Shown: one piece after another, positions 58,932 through 64,000 of the stretch | Layout: each line of letters starts with the position of its first letter | Position numbering within the stretch: the stretch's first letter is position 1 | Source of the DNA: Acidobacteriota bacterium | GTDB taxonomy: Bacteria > Acidobacteriota > Blastocatellia > UBA7656 | Assembly (NCBI GenBank): GCA_016201275.1 | Contig: JACQDB010000125.1 | Location: forward strand, 1-64,000 | Direction: 5' to 3' | Length of the DNA stretch: 64,000 bases | Position numbers and translations under genes: made by a program | The notes under the pieces: generated by a model | The model's database searches: none | What the model saw: only the letters and a program-made list of their open reading frames with translations | Told to the model about the DNA's origin: nothing

Positions 58932-61900
58932 TCACTGCTGGTTATCCTCGTTGATGCCAGCGGCAGCCGGTGGGCGAGCGCCTTTATCGCTGACGCCAGC
59001 ATCGAGGTGGTTGAAATTCAAGGCGGCGTTGAACAGCAAAAAGAATTCGCCTTGGGTTTGGTGTCGCCACATGGGATTGGTGGCGAACAGCACGACGTGG
59101 CCTTTGCCTACGGGAACGTCTATGACGGCGGGTCGGCTTACCAGTTCGCTGCCGCCCGCCAGCATTCCGCTGACCAACAAATTTCTTTCATCCGGGACGA
59201 AACGCAAGACCACACGCGGACGCATATTCGGTGGCGGCAGCGCTGCCGCGAATTGGCGAAACTCTTCGGGTATGCCGTCAGGGCTTGGCGCTTGCGGTTT
59301 TAATACTGGCGGCTGCGGCATCCCTTGAACAATGTCCGGGTCGGTCTTCGAGCCGCGACCGGAAACTCTGTCGCCGCCGCCTGCACCAACTTGAGCGCCG
59401 CCACCGCCACCACCACCAGCGCCAGCGAAGCCGCCAATACTGCCGACATTGAACAACGGCGCGCTGCTGAAATAGATCGCCAATGAATCGTCGTAGCCGT
59501 AAGCTATGGGACTCTTCTTATCAGTAAACGTGGCGTTGAATACAGAGCCTTGCGCTACGAGTTGCCGCGCCGGTTGAATCGTCACGCCCGAGGTGATGCC
59601 GTAATCAATGGTCAAACTTGCCATCGTGGTGATTGGCACGAACAAGCCGCCGTCTTCGATGAAGCGTTGCAGATTGGCCATGCCTTTCAACTCTATGCCG
59701 CCGCGCATATCGTTGGTGGTGTCTGGCGACATCCCTAAATTCGGCGTCAGGTCGGACTTCATCCAAGGAATCGGGTCGCCGGTTTTCGGCAGGCCATTGA
59801 CGATGGTCTGCGCCGTGCCGCCGACCGGCGGAAAAATAATCACATCGTATTTGTCGCGCAGGCTCAACGTATCACGAATTTCATGCACGGAGATGTACTT
59901 GTACGGAATGCCATACTTGTCGAATTCAATTCGAAACCAGCCTTCATTCTGGGTGTTCGTCCAAGTGTGCAAAATCGCTATACGCGGTACGGCCAGTTCA
60001 TGCGTTTTTACTTCGGGCGCTTTATCCACAGCGGTCGCCGTCAAACCTAAATCACTCACCGCCGCTTCAAGCTGTTGGCGCAAACCCGTCGCGTTGCCTT
60101 CAGACTTGATGATGAAAGAGCCTGCGTTGAATTGGCGGTCGCCGATTTTGAAGCTGTCTTCGGCGGCCAGCATCTTGACGTTCGGCAATTTGTAACGCAG
60201 CGTCATCAACGTATTGTCGGTGTTGTGATTGATGACGAAAGCGGCGGTGTGCGCGCCTTCCAACTTGCCTTTCACTTTGGCGTCGCTGGTCAACATCACC
60301 ATAGGCGCGTTCAGCACGCTCTTGTCGGTGACGCGAATGGTTTTGACATTCCGCATAGCGCCGAGCGTCCAGCCGGTGTCGTCATAAGGGCGCGGGTCGT
60401 TGACGTTGTAATACTGGGTGTCGAGCATCATATCGGCCATGCGCGAATAGGGCTGATCCATGCGTATGAGGTAAGACCCCGCCGGATATTTCTTGCCCAA
60501 GACCTCGAACTCTTTGGTCGCGGTGTTGACTTCAACGCCCATCAAGCGCAGCAGGTTAACCATGTCCGCCGCTTCAACCGGGCGCGTGTCGTTGCCCGGT
60601 ATGACGTAGGCATAAGGGCCTTCATTGGTGGCTTTCAAAATCGAGCGCTTGCTCTTGATATAAAAATTTTTGAGGAAGCGGTCTTTTTCGTTAGCGACTT
60701 CATTCATGGCAAACAGTATGGCCGATTGCTGCATATTGATGTTGTTGCGTATGGACCAGTTGACGCGGGCGAACGGCGGATTCGGGCGATACCAATCACG
60801 CGCTGCTTGCGCCCCGACATTGCGTATGCCGGTGTCTGCGCCGTTGCCGCCAAAGGTCTCGTAAAAACGGCCTATCGAATTATGCCCGTTGGCAACATAG
60901 AACATATAATTCGGTGCCCAGCCATCATAAAACCCATGCGTCCAGACGCCCGGCACGCCGCGCTTGGTCATCTCTTCAATCTCTTTGTAAGCCAGCGCGT
61001 GCCATTCATCAATCACCAACGGGTCAAGCCAGGCGTTGTACGGGCCAGTGCCTGTGGAGGTGTAGAGGAACGGCACAGACTCGTGCAAATCATGCAGCAC
61101 CTGCGGGTGATATTCCAGAAAGGTCTTCATCTGATTGCGCGACAACGCCAGCGCCATGCCTAAGCCGTCGCGGTTGTTGTCGTGCGCTACGTACTGGCCC
61201 CAGTACAACAGATTCGGCGCTGGTTTATTGGGATTGGCTTTGCGGTAGTTGTAGATGTCCACCATCTTGTCGCGCCCGTCCACCTCCAGTGTAGGCGTAA
61301 TCATCACGATGACGTTTTTGCGAATCTCATTGATGAACGGCGAGTCTTCAACGGCAAGGCGATAGGCCAACTCCATCAGCATTTCGGGCGAGCCGGTTTC
61401 CGGAGAATGAATCGAACCCGAAGCCCAGTAAAACGCTTTGCCTTCTTTAATCAAGGCTTCGGCTTCGGCGTCGTTGATGCGGCGCGGGTCTGCGAGTTTG
61501 CCGGTGATCTCTCTGTAGCGGTCAAGGCGCGCCAGATTGGCTTCATCGCCGACCAGAATCAATAACTGCTCGCGGCCTTCTTCGGATTTTTCCGGGGCCG
61601 TAAAGACACGCACACGCGGCGTGGCTTTTTCCAACTCACGATAATAGCGGTACTGGTCTTTGGTGTAGGTGAGTTTGTTGGGCGTGCCTATGGCATAGCC
61701 TAAGACTTTTTCCGGCGTCGGCACTTTGTCCGAAGCGGGCAGATGGTCAACCAGTTCGGTGAGAAAAAATTTCTCTGTGGTGTACTCTTTGATCTTTGCG
61801 GTGTAGGCGTCGTCCAGTTTTTGCGAGGCCGTGGGTTTGGCTTTGTCGGCCTTCTTTTGCGGCGGTTGGACGGCGTAGCCGATTACTGGAAAGGTGGTGA

Positions 61901-61952
61901 GCAGCACCAGGGCGCACGCTTGCCTGAGCGCAGATGAACGTCTTCGAGTCAT
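58932..61952 (-). CDS. Secreted M14-family metallopeptidase
   Basis: 1,006 residues from ATG 61952 (GGAGGAG 5 bp upstream). The signal peptide ends near GYAVQ. The carboxypeptidase domain carries zinc ligands HSPE (182-185) and the third His in VLHDLHES (287-292). A long C-terminal part follows with a Gly-run (AGGGGGGGAQ, about 880-890) and a GATase1-like segment (VPRIAILHTWTNTQNEGWFR, DVIIFPPVGGT). Its last codons are duplicated at 58274-58565 beyond a DUF5678 gene. Predicted periplasmic or extracellular exopeptidase. Confidence 0.88.
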   Translation of the reverse strand: MTRRRSSALRQACALVLLTTFPVIGYAVQPPQKKADKAKPTASQKLDDAYTAKIKEYTTEKFFLTELVDHLPASDKVPTPEKVLGYAIGTPNKLTYTKDQYRYYRELEKATPRVRVFTAPEKSEEGREQLLILVGDEANLARLDRYREITGKLADPRRINDAEAEALIKEGKAFYWASGSIHSPETGSPEMLMELAYRLAVEDSPFINEIRKNVIVMITPTLEVDGRDKMVDIYNYRKANPNKPAPNLLYWGQYVAHDNNRDGLGMALALSRNQMKTFLEYHPQVLHDLHESVPFLYTSTGTGPYNAWLDPLVIDEWHALAYKEIEEMTKRGVPGVWTHGFYDGWAPNYMFYVANGHNSIGRFYETFGGNGADTGIRNVGAQAARDWYRPNPPFARVNWSIRNNINMQQSAILFAMNEVANEKDRFLKNFYIKSKRSILKATNEGPYAYVIPGNDTRPVEAADMVNLLRLMGVEVNTATKEFEVLGKKYPAGSYLIRMDQPYSRMADMMLDTQYYNVNDPRPYDDTGWTLGAMRNVKTIRVTDKSVLNAPMVMLTSDAKVKGKLEGAHTAAFVINHNTDNTLMTLRYKLPNVKMLAAEDSFKIGDRQFNAGSFIIKSEGNATGLRQQLEAAVSDLGLTATAVDKAPEVKTHELAVPRIAILHTWTNTQNEGWFRIEFDKYGIPYKYISVHEIRDTLSLRDKYDVIIFPPVGGTAQTIVNGLPKTGDPIPWMKSDLTPNLGMSPDTTNDMRGGIELKGMANLQRFIEDGGLFVPITTMASLTIDYGITSGVTIQPARQLVAQGSVFNATFTDKKSPIAYGYDDSLAIYFSSAPLFNVGSIGGFAGAGGGGGGGAQVGAGGGDRVSGRGSKTDPDIVQGMPQPPVLKPQAPSPDGIPEEFRQFAAALPPPNMRPRVVLRFVPDERNLLVSGMLAGGSELVSRPAVIDVPVGKGHVVLFATNPMWRHQTQGEFFLLFNAALNFNHLDAGVSDKGARPPAAAGINEDNQQ

Positions 61953-62518
61953 AATCTCCTCCCTTGAATCAAGGTGGCGGAATCGGAAATTGCCAAGCAA
62001 GGAAAAGGTGAACGGTAGCGCTACGGAAAGCGACCAAAGCTTTTACTCAGTTTGCCTTTTACTTTTACCTTTTGCCTTTTTATGAGTGAAGTGGTCGAGC
62101 ACGCTCATGTCCGCGCCAGTGGAAGCACGGTCACGAACGCGCCCGTCTTGTGCCTAAGACTGAAAATGTTTTTCAGTGGTTACAAAATTTTTTTTCACGT
62201 CACAAATTTTTTTGGCGCAGCAAAATCCTGTCAGCCCTGACCACTTTTTGCAAGCCATAGACTTTCAGAAAAAGATTTCTTCTGCAACGATCTATACGGG
62301 CGACCCTGCGGTGGTTGCCCCTTCTTGAAATTGCATGACTTTGGGGCAGGGGCGACCACCGCAGGGTCGCCCATACAAGGCTGCGGTTGATTGCTCCAGA
62401 AAAACATTTTCTTAAAAGCTATAGATTGACAACGCCTACGCCTACGCCTTAGCGTATTTACCCCATCGCATATCATCTATGAAGTTGGCCTCGCGCACGC
62501 GCACGACAGGTAAAATTT
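61953..62518. other. Gap with repeat H and array
   Basis: No gene. Holds GCCTTTT/ACTTTT/ACCTTTT/GCCTTTTT (62049-62084), an array-like phrase with only a weak inverted partner (AAGGAAAAGGTGAA, about 62000), and repeat H. Confidence 0.5.
62296..62374. repeat. Palindromic repeat H
   Basis: Perfect 18-bp inverted repeat GGGCGACCCTGCGGTGGT (62298-62315) / ACCACCGCAGGGTCGCCC (62355-62372) with inner TGCCCC/GGGGCA. Similar GGGCGACC palindromes are known as dispersed repeats in other phyla. It may double as a hairpin upstream of the kinase gene. Confidence 0.7.
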
Positions 62519-64000
62519 ATGTCCCTGGCAAGAGGAACAAAATTACAGCAATACGAGATTCTCGCGCCGTTAGGGGTGGGCGGGATGGGCGAAGTTTATC
62601 GCGCCCGCGACACCCGGCTTAAACGCCAGGTCGCCATCAAAATTCTCCCCGAAAGCTGGACGCAGAATCCTTCGGCGGTCGAGCGCTTCATACGAGAAGC
62701 GCGTGCTGCTTCCGCTCTCAATCATCCCAACATCATCACCATTTTCGACATAGGGCAAAGCCACAACCTGCACTTTATGGCGACCGAACTGGTTGACGGT
62801 CACACCCTGCGCGACCACTTGAAACGAGCGCGGCTGCAATTATCCGAGACGTTGGAGATCGCCATTCAAATTGCTTATGCCTTAACTGCGGCGCACGCGG
62901 CGGGCATCGTGCATCGAGACATCAAGCCCGAAAATATCATGCTGCGGAAAGACGGCTATGTGAAGGTGCTGGATTTCGGCCTGGCCAAATTGACCGAGCG
63001 GGAAACTCGCACAGCCGCCGATGCGACAGCAACCTTGCTCAAAGCGGCAACCAATCCGGGGACGATTTTAGGCACGGCATATTATATGTCGCCCGAACAA
63101 GCTCGCGGCCTAGAGGTTGATGCGCGCAGCGACATCTTCAGTTTCGCCATAGTGGTGTATGAAATGGTTGCCGGAATGCAGCCGTTTTCCGGCGCGACCA
63201 CCAGCGATGTCATCGCGGCGTTGTTGCAAACCGAACCGCCGCCGTTGTCGCAATGCGTAGCGGATTGCCCTGCGGAACTGGCCTGGAGCGTCGGCAAAGC
63301 GCTGCAAAAAGACCGCGACGAACGCTATCAAACCATCAAGAGTCTGCTCGGCGATTTGAAGCGCCTCAAACAGCGGCTGGAATTTGAAGCCGAATTGGCG
63401 CGAGTCAATTCATCCAGCCATTCCGCCCTCAACGAAGCAACTAACGCAGCAAGCGGCACAAAGACGTTGGCAGAAGAACAGGTGACGTTGATTTTTCCGC
63501 CAAAGAATTTGCCGACCACTAACACGGCGCGTGCCGCTACGCGCAAAACGCGATTACGCAAAGCCATTGATTCGCTGGCGGTCTTGCCTTTGGTCAATGC
63601 CAGCCGCGACCCCAACGCCGAATATCTTTCCGATGGCCTCACCGAGTGCATTATTAATTCGTTGTCGAAGTTGCCCAAGTTGCGCGTCGTGCCGCGCAGC
63701 ACGGTCTTTCGCTACAAAGGCAGCGACGCCGACCCGCAGGAGATAGGCCGCGAGTTGGGCGTGCGCGCCGTGTTTGCCGGACGCGTTTTGCAGCACGGCG
63801 ATTCCTTGATTATCAAAACCGAGTTGATAGACATCGCGCAAGATTCGCATCTGTGGGGGGAACAGTATCGCCGCAAGATGACCGACATCTTTTCGTTGCA
63901 GGAAGAGATTGCCGAAGACATCAGCGAAAAACTGCGTTTGAAACTCAGCGGCGAAGAGAAGAAGCGCTTGGTGAAACGCTACACCGAAAACACCGATGCG
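62519..64000 (+). CDS. Ser/Thr protein kinase, C-terminus beyond window
   Basis: The first 494 residues are present and the gene runs off the edge. Kinase domain about 10-275: GVGGMGEVYRARDTRLKRQV, VAIKILPESW, HRDIKPENIMLRKDGYVKVL, DFGLAKL, GTAYYMSPEQARG. After a linker (about 285-345) comes an adenylate-cyclase-type 'CHAT/TolB-like' module: IDSLAVLPLVNASRDPNAEY, LSDGLTECIINSLSKLPKLR, VVPRSTVFRYKG and HLWGEQYRRKMTDIFSLQEE, typical of kinase-TPR proteins. TPR repeats are expected downstream. No membrane helix before the cut. Confidence 0.92.
   Translation, partial: MSLARGTKLQQYEILAPLGVGGMGEVYRARDTRLKRQVAIKILPESWTQNPSAVERFIREARAASALNHPNIITIFDIGQSHNLHFMATELVDGHTLRDHLKRARLQLSETLEIAIQIAYALTAAHAAGIVHRDIKPENIMLRKDGYVKVLDFGLAKLTERETRTAADATATLLKAATNPGTILGTAYYMSPEQARGLEVDARSDIFSFAIVVYEMVAGMQPFSGATTSDVIAALLQTEPPPLSQCVADCPAELAWSVGKALQKDRDERYQTIKSLLGDLKRLKQRLEFEAELARVNSSSHSALNEATNAASGTKTLAEEQVTLIFPPKNLPTTNTARAATRKTRLRKAIDSLAVLPLVNASRDPNAEYLSDGLTECIINSLSKLPKLRVVPRSTVFRYKGSDADPQEIGRELGVRAVFAGRVLQHGDSLIIKTELIDIAQDSHLWGEQYRRKMTDIFSLQEEIAEDISEKLRLKLSGEEKKRLVKRYTENTDA

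Noticed and set aside
60075-61163. 362-codon plus-strand open frame
   Set aside because: Antisense to the M14 peptidase gene; no recognisable domain.
1-64000. tRNA or rRNA genes
   Set aside because: No cloverleaf with a conserved T-loop (GGTTCRA) and acceptor stem, and no rRNA signature, was found by eye; a dedicated search was not possible.

Overview
The window looks like chromosomal DNA of a moderate-GC, Gram-negative soil-type bacterium, most likely an Acidobacteriota member near Blastocatellia. This rests on the mix of PASTA-less Pkn kinases with long Pro/Ala tails, DUF4349 lipoproteins, VPS10/BNR propellers, tandem DUF3857-transglutaminase proteins, a TolC porin and a form-II molybdenum hydroxylase cluster. 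The placement is inference from gene content. No rRNA, tRNA or CRISPR array was seen.

Layout. 0-11 kb: two tandem DUF4349 lipoprotein genes (the first split by an in-frame TAG), a secreted truncated globin with a TTG start, a phytanoyl-CoA dioxygenase-like gene, a large VPS10/BNR protein, an SH3 lipoprotein and a small secreted protein. 11-14.8 kb: an accessory, partly AT-rich stretch with a zinc-ribbon/HTH protein, a membrane-anchored protein of unknown function and a split cysteine-rich secreted protein, packed with four families of palindromic mobile repeats. 15-17.5 kb: a GT-C-like membrane protein broken by TAA. 17.7-28 kb: two paralogous Ser/Thr kinases flanking a repeat/TPR protein, a beta-CASP RNase-like hydrolase divergent from a TetR regulator with a readable promoter/operator, a small secreted protein, a TolC-family porin and a PilZ protein. 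29-36.2 kb (minus strand): a coxS-coxL-coxM-coxG xanthine-oxidase-family cluster interrupted by a four-helix-bundle gene, a BrnT/BrnA-like pair and a HicB/HicA pair. 36.4-49.3 kb: a GT-C-like protein, a nucleotidyltransferase pair, mazG, DUF1844, a PhnP-like hydrolase, ribF, a DUF5678/aspartyl-protease-like pair, a dienoyl-CoA-reductase-like SDR, a beta-propeller and a DUF350/aminopropyltransferase set. 49.5-62 kb: a triple-repeat secreted protein, a Tat-signal FAD oxidoreductase, a membrane protein, two DUF3857/transglutaminase proteins (one lacking the catalytic Cys) and an M14 peptidase. 62.5 kb to the end: another Ser/Thr kinase, cut by the window edge.

The most unusual material is how the DNA is built rather than any one enzyme. 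(1) Many gene junctions carry degenerate tandem arrays of 7-9-bp units. Each locus has its own unit, usually facing an inverted partner array, and the arrays often start at or supply stop codons. (2) Two small-gene modules (BrnT/BrnA and a DUF5678 gene) each sit between an intact gene and a duplicated remnant of that gene's 3' end. (3) At least seven families of palindromic, transposase-less repeats are present, one with internal empty-site evidence for TA-targeted insertion. (4) Two long genes carry single in-frame stops.
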